In this document: positions 51,563 to 61,376 of the stretch, one piece after another
Layout: each line of letters begins with the position of its first letter
Numbering within the stretch: position 1 is the stretch's first letter
NCBI GenBank assembly: GCA_001298545.1
Contig: LJCX01000035.1
Span: 30,260 to 94,259 of the forward strand
Length of the DNA: 64,000 nucleotides
Reading direction: 5' to 3'
Origin: Actinobacteria bacterium OV320
GTDB taxonomy: Bacteria; Actinomycetota; Actinomycetes; Streptomycetales; Streptomycetaceae
Notes under the pieces: model-generated
The model's input: only the letters and a program-made list of their open reading frames with translations
The model's database searches: none
Told to the model about the DNA's origin: nothing
Position numbers and translations under genes: made by a program

Positions 51563-53707
51563 GACTCTGAAGGACCACCAGGCTGTGGTCAGGCATAGTT
51601 ACATGATCCCCGGCCGTCACCTTTACGGCTGCGGTCGGTGCCACGCCTTCAACGAGCGCAGTATCGACCACCACCTGCCACTGCTGACCCCGGTCGACAG
51701 GCACGACGAAGTCGAGCGACTGCGCCGAGGCGTTGAACAGCAGCAGGAACGAATCGTCGATGATGCGCTCCCCGCGCGGGCCAGGCTCAGAGATCGCGTT
51801 GCCGTTGAGGAACACCGTCAGCGCCGACGCCTGCGCCGAGTCCCAGTCCCGCTGGGTCATCTCCTTGCCCTCCGGGGTGAACCAGCCGATGTCCGACAGC
51901 TCATCGTGGGTGCCCTCCACGGGCCGCCCGTGGAAGAAACGCCGGCGCCGGAACACCGGATGCTCCTTGCGTAACCGCACCAGCGCGCGCGTGAAGTCCA
52001 GCAACTCGCCGCCAAGCCCCTCGCCCTCCTCGGGCCACTGCACCCACGCCAGCTCGCTGTCCAGGCAGTAGGCGTTGTTGTTTCCGTGCTGCGCTCGCGC
52101 GACCCCGTCGCCGTGGCTGATCATCGGCACGCCCTGGGACAGCATCAGGGTGGCGACGAAGTTCCGCATCTGCCGGGCCCGCAGCTCCAGCACGGCGGAA
52201 TCGTCCGTCTCGCCCTCCGCTCCACAGTTCCACGAGCGATTGTCATCCTCGCCATCACGGTTGTCTTCGCCGTTGGCTTCGTTGTGTTTGTGGTTGTACG
52301 ACACCAGGTCGTGCAGGGTAAATCCGTCGTGGCAGGTCACGAAATTGATGGAGGCCAGCGGACGCTGCCCGTTGTCCTGATACAGGTCGGACGACCCCGT
52401 AAGACGGGACGCGAACTCCACCAGGGTGCGTGGCTCCCCGCGCCACAGGTCACGCACGGTATCGCGGTACTTGCCGTTCCACTCGGACCAGAGCGGCGGG
52501 AAGTTGCCCACGTGGTATCCGCCATCGCCTACGTCCCAGGGTTCGGCGATCAGCTTTACCTGGGAGACCACCGGGTCCTGCTGCACCAGGTCGAAGAACG
52601 ACGACAGCCGGTCCACCTCGTGGAACTGCCGCGCCAGCGTCGCCGCCAGATTGAACCGAAAGCCGTCAACATGCATCTCGGTGACCCAGTACCGCAAAGA
52701 GTCCATGATCATCTGCAGCACGTGCGGGGACCGCATCAGCAGGGCGTTGCCTGCCCCCGTGGTGTCCATGTAGTACCGGGGGTCGTCCGCCAGGCGGTAG
52801 TACGACGAGTTGTCGATGCCCCGGAAGCACAACGTCGGGCCAAGGTGGTTGCCTTCGGCGGCGTGGTTGTAGACGACGTCCAGGATGACCTCGATCCCGG
52901 CCTCGTGCAGTGCCTTCACCGCCGACTTGAATTCCAAAACCTGTTGGCCGCGGTCGCCCCAGGAAGCGTAGGCATTGTGCGGGGCGAAGAAACCGATCGT
53001 GTTGTAGCCCCAGTAGTTGTTCAGGCCCATGTCGACGAGGCGGTGATCGTTCACAAACTGGTGTACGGGCATCAGCTCCAGGGCGGTGACCCCGAGCTCA
53101 GTGAGATGTTCGATGATCACCGGGTGGGCGAGCGCCGCGTAGGTACCCCGCAGTTCTTCTGGTAACTCCGGGTGCCGCATTGTGAGGCCCTTGACGTGGG
53201 CCTCGTAGATCACGGTGTGGTGGTACTCGGTACGGGGCCGACGGTCGTCGCCCCAGTCGAAGAACGAGTTGATCACGACCGACGTCATCGTGTGTGGCGC
53301 AGAGTCCTGATCGTCCCGTCGGTAACGGGAAAACCCCACCTGATGGCCGAACAGCGCCGGATGCCAGCCCAGAGAGCCGGCGATCGCCTTTGCATAAGGA
53401 TCGATCAACAGTTTCGCGGAGTTGCATAGAACCCCCTGGAACGGATCCCACGGCCCGTGCACCCGAAATCCGTACCGTTGCCCCGGCATGATGCCGGGCA
53501 CGTACGCGTGCCGGACGAACGCATCGGTCTCGCGCAGCTCGACGGCCGTCTCCGAGCCGTCGTCGTGCAGCAGACACAGTTCTACTCGGTCCGCGACCTC
53601 TGTGAAGACTGCGAAGTTGGTACCAGCGCCGTCGTAGGTAGCACCAAGTGGATACGCCTCTCCAGACCAGACCTGCACGTCCCCCCCTGTCAAGAACACA
53701 CGCATCG
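51555..53707 (-). CDS. glgX: glycogen debranching enzyme GlgX-like (GH13), nucleophile changed
   Basis: About 717 residues; start near 53705 (MRVFLTGG) or the following GTG (VQVWSGEAYPLG). N-terminal CBM48-like domain (YPLGATYDGAGTNFAVF), then a GH13 barrel: DVVYNHAAEGN (region I), LIAEPWDVGDGGY (acid/base Glu) and FVTCHDGFTLHD (third Asp). Region II reads VDGFRFNLAATL, whereas family members have DGFRFDLA; the Asp in FRFD is the nucleophile. The AAT codon is at 52652-52650. As written the enzyme should be inactive or altered. It would normally remove branches from glycogen after phosphorylase trimming. Other glycogen genes are not nearby. Confidence 0.9.
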
Positions 53708-53864
53708 TTGTGACGAGGCTAGGGCAAACGCACGACGAGAGGACTCGCACAGCGTCCTTCGGTGCACAGTCCCGCTCAAGAACACCCGAGCTTGGTCTCC
53801 GCGCCACTCCAGCCGCTCTACGTGGGCTATAGGCAATGAAGAGTCGGTCCTCCGGGAATCATGA

Positions 53865-53888
53865 AGCCCCCGGCGGCTGCCGGGGGCT
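53865..53888. terminator. short hairpin
   Basis: Perfect 10-base arms (AGCCCCCGGC and complement) around a 4-base loop between glgX and an insertion sequence; likely a terminator of a transcript entering from either side. Confidence 0.55.
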
Positions 53889-53981
53889 GTGGTGCCTTCC
53901 TCGTGTTGAAGGGAGTCGGTGACGTGGTGCAAGGGGCGATGTCTTAGAGGGCATCTCGCGTAGACGCATTGCCTTTATGTT

Positions 53982-54903
53982 CTAGGGTCCGTCTTCAAAC
54001 GGATCTTGCCCAGAGTAGGAATGACGCGAGACTGACCGCTGCTTCGTAGGAGGTGGCGGTCTTGTCGTATCTGGTGGCGATGCCCCGGAAGCCTTTGAGG
54101 CGGTTGAAGCAGCGCTCGACTACGTTGCGCCGGCGGTAGGTCTGGCGGTCGAATGCCGGTGGCCGCCCGCCGCGATGGCCGCGGTTGCGGCGGTGTCGCT
54201 GCTGGTCTGTCTTCTCCGGGATGGTGCAGGCGATTCCGCGTTTGCGCAGGTAGGCGCGGAATCCCCGGGAGCTGTAGGCCTTGTCGGCGATGACCTGGTC
54301 GGGTCTGGAGCGCGGGCGTCCACGTCCGGTCCGCGGGACCCGGATCCGTTCCAGGAGAGGACGCGCGCAGATGCTGTCGTGGCGTTGGCCAGGTGTCAGC
54401 AGGATCGCGAGGGGCCGCCCGCGGCCGTCGCAGGCGAGATGGATTTTGGTGGTCAGGCCTCCTCGGGATCGGCCGAGGGCGTGATCGTATGGTTCGTCCG
54501 GCCGGTGGATCCCCCTTTTCGGCCGGTGGCGGCGGCGTGCTGGTGGGCGCGGACGATGGTGGAGTCGATCTGGACGAGCCAGTCGATGTCGCCGGCCGCG
54601 TCCGCGTGGGCCTGGATCTGCTGGAGCGCCCGGGTGAACACGCCGTCCAGGGCGTAGCGGCGGAAGCGGGTGTAGACCGTCTGCCACGGTCCGTAGCGGT
54701 CCGGCAGGTCACGCCAGGAGATCCCGGTGCGGATCTTGTAGACCATCCCGTTGACGACCTGCCGGTCCTCCACGCGCGGCCGGCCCGTCGCAGCCCGCGG
54801 TATGAGCGGAGCGAGTAACTCCCACTCCTGATCGGTGAGTTCATGACGACGCATCACCCCACCATGATCCACCAACCTGATGATCTTTGAAGACGGACCC
54901 TAG
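53982..54903. mobile_element. IS5-family insertion sequence, complete
   Basis: 922 bases bounded by perfect 18-base inverted ends CTAGGGTCCGTCTTCAAA (53982-53999) and complement (54886-54903). CTAG at each side may be the duplicated target. The right end sits exactly on the stop codon of a second transposase (54900-55740), so this element inserted into the end of that one. Everything needed for mobility seems intact. Confidence 0.85.
53995..54875 (-). CDS. IS5-family transposase, two overlapping frames
   Basis: Frame one starts MRRHELTDQEWELLAPLIPR and includes the first catalytic Asp (VQIDSTIVRAHQHA). Frame two carries GRSRGGLTTKIHLACDG, VIADKAYSSRG and RNVVERCFNRLKGFRG. The joint contains AAAAGGGGG (complement of 54511-54519), a slippery site for programmed frameshifting as in the related element at 22150. 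The second frame ends at 53995 inside the left inverted end. Confidence 0.88.
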
Positions 54904-55740
54904 TAGGTTCCTCGCCAGGTGGGTGTGGTCTCGTCCGTTATGCGTCTGGCGAGGTTGTCGACCGAGGCGATGTGGATCATGGCTTCGGAGCTGGCGGTTA
55001 GGGTCTCGTAGTCGCGTGCGAGTCGGCGATGCATCATGATCCAACCGATACTTCGCTCAACCACCCAACGCCTTTTCACGACGTGAAATCCTCTGGCATC
55101 CGGGTTTCTGTTGACGACCTCGACGTCGATTCCGAGGCGGGCGCCGTGCTCGACCACTGCGTTCTTGAAGCCAGTGTCGGCCCAACTCTTCGAAGGAGTC
55201 GGGTACTTCTCCTTCGCCTGGTCGAGGAGGCGTATTTCCAGGGCGTTCTCCGACAGGCTGGCGGCGGTGACGGTCACGGCGAGGATGAGGCCGATCGTGT
55301 CGGTGAGGATGCCGCGCTTCCTCCCAACGATCTTCTTGGCCGCATCCGTTCCCTGGCTGGTCAGAGGCACGTTGCTGGAGGTCTTCACGCTCTGGGTGTC
55401 GATCACGGAGGCGGTCGGGCTCGGGCTGGCGCCCTTCCTTCACCCGGGCCAGTCCGGTCAGGTCGTAGTTGAGCTGGGCGAAGATTCCCTCGTCTCGCCA
55501 TGCGGCGTAGTAGGCATAGACGGTGCCATGGCTCGGGAAGTCGTGCGGGAGATACTTCCAGGGGATTCCCGTGCGGTTCACGTAGAGGATCGCGTCGAAG
55601 ACGTCACGTAAATCGACCTTGGCCGGCTGCCCGGTTGGTCTGCGGTCGAGCCGGGCCTTTCTCCAAGCCGTCATCGTCGGCGCGATCAGTGCCCATCGGG
55701 CGTCGGACAGGTCGCTGGGGTACGGCTTGCGCTCGCTCAC
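54900..55740 (-). CDS. second IS5-family transposase, frames separated near 55420
   Basis: Starts MSERKPYPSDLSDARWALIA with HTH-like and linker regions typical of Streptomyces IS5 elements, to YDLTGLARVKEG. Another frame continues SVIDTQSVKTSSNV (first Asp), ILAVTVTAASLSE, SWADTGFKNAVVEHGARLG (second Asp) and WVVERSIGWIMMHRRLARDY (Glu), ending at 54900. The shift is not at an obvious slippery run, so damage is possible. The final stop TAG is provided by the CTAG end of the neighbouring element. The inverted ends of this element were not located. Confidence 0.75.
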
Positions 55741-55906
55741 GTCGTAGCGTGATCACGGGCGGGCCGGAACACTCAATTCCGCTGCCCATTGGGCGATTCC
55801 GTGGAATCTTCAAACCAGACGGACTTCCGAGGACAGAAGCGAACGAGACGGATGGCCGGGCCAGCGCGGCAGAGAAGTTCATTCGTAACCTACGCGACGA
55901 AAGCCG

Positions 55907-56364
55907 CTAGAGCAGGACAGGTCCGAGAGTCGCATATAGGGTTTGACCTGCATAAACGCCCTCTAAGCGTGACCGAGAGGTGCGTCGCTTCCGCCGTCGA
56001 TGAGGTTCGCCTGGGCTTTGCTGCCGTGGAAGTCGCGGGAGCGCTGCGCGGTGCCCAAGCCGCCGTAGGGGTAACCGCCGTGCTGGGGTGCGCTGACGGT
56101 GTTGAGGGCTGCGGTGGTGTCGGCGTCGAGGTGCAGTTCGGCGGCACCGAGGTTTTCGGTGAGGTGGGTGAGGGTGCGGGCGCCGACGATGGGAGCGGCG
56201 ACGGAGGGCTGGTCGGCTGTCCAGGCCAAGGCGACCTGGCTGGGCGTCGCGCCGATCTCGCGGGCGATGCGGACGACCGCGTCGATGGTGTGCCAGTTGC
56301 GGTCGGAGGAGGCGTACTCGGCGGAGACCCACTGGTAGAGCTCGTCTTCGGAGCCGGCGCCGGT
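55907..56364 (-). pseudogene. aldo/keto reductase C-terminal fragment
   Basis: In the frame ending at 55963 the sequence DELYQWVSAEYASSDRNWHT, IDAVVRIAREIGATPSQVAL, AWTADQPSVAAPIVGARTL is the last third of an AKR, with the cofactor-binding GAR motif. Upstream of about 56364 it gives way to an IS630 transposase. The catalytic tetrad is missing. A different AKR is intact at 29654. Confidence 0.7.
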
Positions 56365-56960
56365 CCAGGACCTCCTCGATCCGGTCCAGCTTCGCCTCTC
56401 GTTCGGGGTCCGGGGACTCCTTCCAGGTCTTGGTGCGCTGGAAGGTGACGCCGCGGCGGGCGAGCAGAGACCGTAACGCCTCGCGGCCGATACGGATCAC
56501 CCGGCCGTGCACTTTGCGCAGGTAGCCGACGAGTTTGCGCAGTGACCAGCGAGTGAACGGCTGGCCGAGCTTGGTGGGGCGGGTGGTGGCCGTCGCGATG
56601 ACGAAGTCCTCGTCGTCATCGCTGAGCTGGCGGGGACGGCCTCCCGCCCACCGAGGGTCCAGGCAGGCCAGGCCGATCTCGTTGAACCGGTGGATCACGT
56701 CGCGGACGGTGTCCTCGTCGGCCTGCACCAACTGGGCGATCACCGGCACCCGGTTCCAGCCGGCCGAAGCCAGCAGCATCATCGCCCGCCGATAGCGCAC
56801 CGAACTCGTGCTGCCCCGGCGCACGATCTGCTGCAGCTTCTGTCCCTCCTGGTCGGTCAGTCTGCGCACACGGACAGGCTCGGCCACCGCGCCTCCAGCG
56901 GTCGGATCGGACGTCACCCCACATCCAACCGCCACGACCACCAACCCGGCGAACCAACGC
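56365..56960 (-). pseudogene. IS630-family transposase, N-terminal two thirds missing its catalytic end
   Basis: Reads PVRVRRLTDQEGQKLQQIVR, RRAMMLLASAGWNRVPVIA, DEDTVRDVIHRFNEIGLACL, LRKLVGYLRKVHGRVIRIGR, RRGVTFQRTKTWKESPDPER. This is the double-HTH and linker part of an IS630 transposase. After EAKLDRIEEVL similarity stops near 56365, before the DDE motifs, at the joint with the AKR fragment. It is a deletion remnant. Confidence 0.75.
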
Positions 56961-56962
56961 GG

Positions 56963-57259
56963 TCAGAGCACTAGGGACATCGCGGGCGCGCCGATCATCA
57001 TGCCGACGGCGAAGGCGGTGATCAGCGTCCCGGTGCTGGAGACGCTGACACCGAGGGCGCCGGAAATCTCCGGCAGCAGGCCGGAGACGACGAACTCGCT
57101 GGTGCCCATGATGAAGGTGATGGCACCTAGCAGCCACACCACCGGCGGCAGCTTGACCTTCCCGGCAGGCGCTGCCGTGCCGCCGTCACCCGTGAGGGGT
57201 GCGGCGGCCGAGGGATCCGGCTTCGTGGACGAGGGGGAACTCACTGACGATCCTTTCAA
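56963..57259 (-). pseudogene. MFS transporter N-terminal fragment
   Basis: From ATG 57259: a Ser/Pro/Thr-rich tail, then the first helix and loop of an AraJ/DHA1-type transporter (VVWLLGAITFIMGTSEFVVS, GLLPEISGALGVSVSSTGTL, ITAFAVGMMIGAPAMS). Family members continue for about 11 more helices, but the frame ends at 56963 at the start of the IS630 remnant. It is cut off by the element. Confidence 0.8.
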
Positions 57260-57482
57260 GAGAGCTGGCGCGGGCCCCGGTCATCCGTAGGCGTTCCGGT
57301 AAAGCGGCATGCGCGCCGTAGGTGGTGCGGGCGGAGCACTTCTGGCCCGCCGCAATCCACGAAATCAGCAGCCGAGCCCGACCGGCAGTCACGCTTGTGA
57401 GGGGTAACAGCAGGGACCCCCTCATGCCGAGAGCGTGGGCGTGTACACCGCGAATCGGGGTAAGGGCCGCGGCGCGGGAGGT

Positions 57483-57713
57483 GGGCCGTCTTTACCGATG
57501 CTCGCGCAGGTGGTCAGCACCGCCGCACGCCGGGCGGAGCAGGTGATCGAGCCGGACCGCGAGGATGACGCGTCCTGTTACCTGTACGAGGCCGTCGCCC
57601 TGATCACCGGCAACGCTGGGCAACGCCTGAACTGGGCTGCCAGCTCTGTCACCCGCGAAGGAGATATCCAAGGACCTCGCTGGTGTACCCGAGCCTGCCC
57701 GAGAACGGGCTGA
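57483..57713 (+). CDS. possible small protein or fragment
   Basis: The frame ending at 57713 has a protein-like core (MLAQVVSTAARRAEQVIEPD, YLYEAVALITGNAGQ). Start and family are unclear. It lies just before a P-loop fragment, and may be part of decayed DNA. Confidence 0.25.
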   Translation, partial: GPSLPMLAQVVSTAARRAEQVIEPDREDDASCYLYEAVALITGNAGQRLNWAASSVTREGDIQGPRWCTRACPRTG

Positions 57714-57835
57714 TCGTGCCGATCTTGCTGATTGGAGCCCCCGGCGCGGGCAAGTCGACGCTGGCCCGGGCTTGGCTGGCCTCGCAGTGCTCTCGCTCGA
57801 TGATCTACGTGTCGTCCCTACACCCCGCTCGACTC
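57705..57835 (+). pseudogene. P-loop kinase (AAA_33-like) fragment
   Basis: PILLIGAPGAGKSTLARAWL carries a clear Walker A. A second frame adds LAVLSLDDLRVV, which is what normally follows in this kinase family. The two are out of frame and the rest of the gene is missing. Confidence 0.55.
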
Positions 57836-57889
57836 GACCGAGAGCTTGGACCATGGAGGAGCACCGGCTCGGCGTGGTGCCGGCCGGGG

Positions 57890-58767
57890 TCAGTGCTCGG
57901 TGTCGGCCTGAGAAGCGGCCGCGTCCCGATTCTGGCTCGCTGCCCAGCTGGCCAGGAGCTTCAGGGCGTCCGCGGCCGGGGTGCCGGGGTCGGCACCGTA
58001 CACGGTGATGGACAGCCCCTGTTCGCCGGGCAGGTCCAGGCTTTCGTGGACTAGCTCCATCTCGCCCACCGCCGGGTGGTGGAACCGCTTGGTTCCCTCG
58101 GTGAAGACGTGCACGTCGTGCGCGCCCCACATGGTGCGGAAGGCATCGCTGCGGGTGGACAGCTCACCGATCAGGTTCGACAGCTCCCGGTCGTAGGGGT
58201 TCTTGGCGACCTCGACCCGAAGCACCCCGACTGCGTCGCGGGCCACGCGTTCCCAGTCGGGGTAGAGCCGGGTGGCGCGGGGGTCGAGGAGGACGAACCG
58301 GCAGGTGTTGGCCGGCTCCTGCTCGAACACCTCACTGAGCAGAGCGCGGGCGAGCGGATTGGCCGCCGGGATGTCCATACGGTTGTTGCGCACGTACGCT
58401 GGCTGGTCGTGCAGGCCCTCGACGATCCGCAGCACACTGGGCCGCACGATGGCCTTCTTCGGGCGGCGCCGGGCCCGGGCCGCACTGGTGCCGGCCGCCC
58501 GGGCCAGGGCGTAGAGGTGATCCCGCTCGGTGTCGTCCAGCCGCAGGGCCTGAGCGAGAGCGTCCAGGACGCTGTCGGAGACCCCGGTGAGGTTGCCGCG
58601 CTCCAGGCGCGTGTAGTACTCGACGTCATCCCGGCCAGCATCGCGACCTCACCGCGGCGCAGCCCGGGCACCCGCCGCTGCCCGTACACCGGCATGCCCG
58701 CCTGCTCCGGTGTGATCTTGGCGCGGCGGGACTTGAGGAATGCGCTGACTTCGGCCCGGTTGTCCAT
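57890..58767 (-). pseudogene. MmyB-type HTH regulator with a one-base frameshift
   Basis: From ATG 58767: VSAFLKSRRAKITPEQAGMP, YGQRRVPGLRRGEVAMLAG. Near 58626 one base seems missing; the next frame reads VEYYTRLERGN and continues into the MmyB domain (DIPAANPLARALLSEVF, ARATRLYPDWERVARDAVGV) to 57890. Apart from the shift the gene is full length (about 292 codons). A second MmyB gene at 15060 is broken by a stop codon. The genes usually divergent from such regulators are not recognisable here. Confidence 0.75.
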
Positions 58768-59116
58768 GGAGCCCAGCGTAGGAAAACAAAGGGATCAGTG
58801 GGGGTCCCTGTCCGTACCCCTCACAGCATGGACTCCCGTGAACTCCGCCCTTGTCATAGAGAACGTCATCGACGCCGTCTATTACCCGAGAGTCAGTCAT
58901 CACCGGACTGTCGCGCTGAATCGCTCGATCCAGCGATGGCGCGACAGCTGTTGCACTCGACAGCGTGAGACTCACCGGCGTTGAGCTGTGCAGATGCCTC
59001 CTGCAGCATTCACGCCACGGCCAAAGACCCAGAGAACTCCTGGCCGTCCGGCAGGGTCACCCGGATGGGAGGCGGAGGCGGGCCGACGGAGGACATGTCG
59101 CCACGTACTCCCGCCG
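58768..59116. other. gene-free stretch
   Basis: No gene recognised in these 350 bases; the promoter of the broken regulator would lie at the left. Confidence 0.35.
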
Positions 59117-59730
59117 TCACGGATGACGGGCGCGTGAGGAGACCTGACCGCCAGCCGTGGCCGAGGGGGAGCGCAGGAGGCGGTGTGCGAGGTGAAGCAG
59201 GCCTGCCAGGTCCGTCACCCGACCGTCGAAGCCCGGGAGGGGGACATGGAGCGGCTGGGTCCAGTGGGCGGGGATTGCCTCCAGCCCGTAGTACGCCCCC
59301 GCGAGGCCACCGGTCACCGCGGCGACGGTGTCCGTGTCACCGCCGAGGTCGATCGCCGCGCGTATCGCGCCTTCGAAGCTGGTCGTGGTGCGCAGGGCCC
59401 ACACGGCGGAGCCCGGGCAGGGCCACACGGCACCGTTGAACTCGCTCGCCTGATCGGGGCGCCAGTCGGGCGCGAGGACTGCGGTGTAGCGGCCCCGGTG
59501 GTCGGGGTGCACAAGAGCGAGAACGTCTGGGAGCACGGCAAGGGGGTCGATGTCCTCGAACGTGACGCGGATGAGTTCGTGGAAGATCGCAGTGCCTTCC
59601 CAGGCCGCACGGTCACCGTGGGTCAGAGCAGCGATCCGGCGGGCCGCGTCCATGGTGGCTTCCTGGCCGGCGGCAGCGAAGTAGACCGCGGAGGTCGACG
59701 CCCGCATCAAGGAGCCGTTTCCCGCTGCTC
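59117..59730 (-). pseudogene. ADP-ribosylglycohydrolase, C-terminal part
   Basis: Contains AAGNGSLMRASTSAVYFAAA, ARRIAALTHGDRAAWEGTA, GAVWPCPGSAVWALRTT and the metal-binding motif DLGGDTDTVAAVTGGLAGAY. These are the middle and end of a DraG/ARH-type hydrolase that removes ADP-ribose from proteins or nucleic acids. The N-terminal third, with its first metal ligands, is not found in a continuous frame upstream of about 59730. A partial gene. Confidence 0.75.
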
Positions 59731-60233
59731 GAGGGCGTTCTCCATGTCGGTGAAGGGTCGGGTGGGGCCGTGGCGGGCGGGGAGGGGGCCGCAGGTGATG
59801 AGGCTGGCGCGGCCGGCGAGTTGGGCGCCGTCGGCTGGGTCCCCATGACCACCGCTGCCGACGGCGAGGCGGAAACCGGCGGCTGACGGGTGACGTCGGC
59901 CGCATCCGATGGCCGGCCGGCACGGCGCGAGTCGTCCCGCGTCCCGGAACGGCATCCCAGGCCTCCCTGTTCGCGCAGGTCAACGCAGGTGGGACGGTCC
60001 CACTGTCCCGGGTACGGGGGCAGCTGTTGCCGGGGGTCCGCGGCGTCCTGGAATCTGTGGATGTCGCACCGGCCGAGGCGGCACGACCGCCCGGCCGGCA
60101 GCACGACGACCACCGCCCTGCGCTTGTGCACCGGGACACCCCTGTGCCCGGGCGGCGTGCGGCGCCTCGCACCACCCGCCGCCCCACGACGCAGGAAACA
60201 CCTGCGCTCTGAACCTGAGAAGGAAGCCACCAC
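59731..60233. other. gene-free stretch, possibly decayed coding DNA
   Basis: No intact gene. It may hold the lost N-terminal part of the hydrolase and the promoter of the next gene. Confidence 0.3.
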
Positions 60234-60845
60234 ATGAACAGGAACACTCCCGCACGCCGTCGTCCGGCCCGCCGCGTGGCCGTCGCCGCCGGCCTCGTCC
60301 TGGCCCTCGGGCTCGGTGCGGCGGCGCAGGCCTCCGCCGCTCCGCAAACCGCCGGCGCCACGGTCAGCGCTTCGGCCCCGTCCACCGCGCTGTCCGACTC
60401 GGGCGCGCCGCTGTCCGGCCGCCAGATGGTCCGGGTGCTGAAGTCCCTGCTGCCCAAGGGCGCGAAGATCTCCGACGAGCAGAGCCAGGAAGGCTACGCC
60501 GCCCTGGTCTGGGACGACGGCCGCGGAAAGAGCATGATCGGGGTGAACGCCCAGCACGACATGGGCGACGTCATGGACGGGCTCATGGGCTGCGAGGGCG
60601 AGTACATCGCGTGCCAGGCCCTGACCCTGGCCGACGGCACCCAGGTGAAGCGGGCCAAGCGGGCATCGGAGAAGGGCGGCTCCGCCGTGGTGTGGCTGGT
60701 CGACACCCTCCACCCCGACGGCCGCCGGGTCATCGTCCAGGAAGTGAACTCCTACGCCGAGGGCGGCCCGGTGACGCGGCCGAAGCCCCCGCTCACGCTC
60801 GACCGCCTGCAGACCATCGCGCTCGACTCCCGCTGGGCGGGCTGA
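60234..60845 (+). CDS. secreted hypothetical protein
   Basis: 203 residues from ATG 60234 (GAAGGAAG upstream). N-terminal signal peptide: basic RRRPARR, hydrophobic VAVAAGLVLALGLGAAA, cleavage likely after ASA (about residue 36). The mature part (GRQMVRVLKSLLPKGAKISD, GYAALVWDDGRGKSMIGVNA, SAVVWLVDTLHPDGRRVIVQ) is strand-rich with one Cys pair (GCEGEYIAC). Family of exported Streptomyces proteins of unknown role. Confidence 0.75.
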   Translation: MNRNTPARRRPARRVAVAAGLVLALGLGAAAQASAAPQTAGATVSASAPSTALSDSGAPLSGRQMVRVLKSLLPKGAKISDEQSQEGYAALVWDDGRGKSMIGVNAQHDMGDVMDGLMGCEGEYIACQALTLADGTQVKRAKRASEKGGSAVVWLVDTLHPDGRRVIVQEVNSYAEGGPVTRPKPPLTLDRLQTIALDSRWAG

Positions 60846-61023
60846 CCGGATCGCCGCTCGGACGCGGTGCTCACACGCCATCGCAGAAAAGGGCGCTCGA
60901 CCGCTGCTTCCCCGCAGGTGCCTGTGCCGAGAGCGACGGCATCACCAAGTGCGGGAAGCGGTGCGTGAACTGACGTGTCCCGACGCAGGGGCACCGATGT
61001 GGTGCTCCGCCGGGTGACCGCAT

Positions 61024-61073
61024 CCTGCAAGGCCGCCGTCCGTCCCACGTGGGACGGACGGCGGCCTTGCAGG
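61024..61073. repeat. perfect 50-base palindrome
   Basis: Two 25-base arms with no spacer, beginning CCTGCAAGGCCGCCGTCC and centred on CCCAC/GTGGG. It lies 180 bases after the secreted protein gene and could act as a bidirectional terminator; the length and lack of a loop are unusual. Confidence 0.75.
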
Positions 61074-61129
61074 CATGTGTCGCAGTGGACATCGCCCCGA
61101 TCCCGTCGGCTTCCCGGTTCCCGTCAGCC

Positions 61130-61376
61130 ACATCACAGCCCCAGCTCCGACATCGCCTACGAACTGCGCTCCGTCGCCGTCCCCTACGGCGGCTGCACCG
61201 AACGCAGCAACGTCAAAGCCGCAGGCAGCTCCTGTCCCATCCGCTTCCAGTGCGCCGGCTGCGGCTTCTACCGCCCCGACCACTCCTACCTCCCGGCGAT
61301 CGAACAGCACATCAACGAACTGCGCGCCGACCGCGAAGCAGCCGGACCTCAGTCGAACAGGCCGAGATCCTCCTAG
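61130..61376 (+). pseudogene. C-terminal fragment of a site-specific integrase/transposase with Cys motif
   Basis: Frame: DIAYELRSVAVPYGGCTERS, NVKAAGSSCPIRFQCAGCGF, YRPDHSYLPAIEQHINELRA. The C-x6-12-C and CAGC arrangement suggests a zinc-binding site; this segment is typical of the region after the catalytic domain of Streptomyces tyrosine-type integrases. No catalytic domain is present and the frame stops at 61376. Confidence 0.5.
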
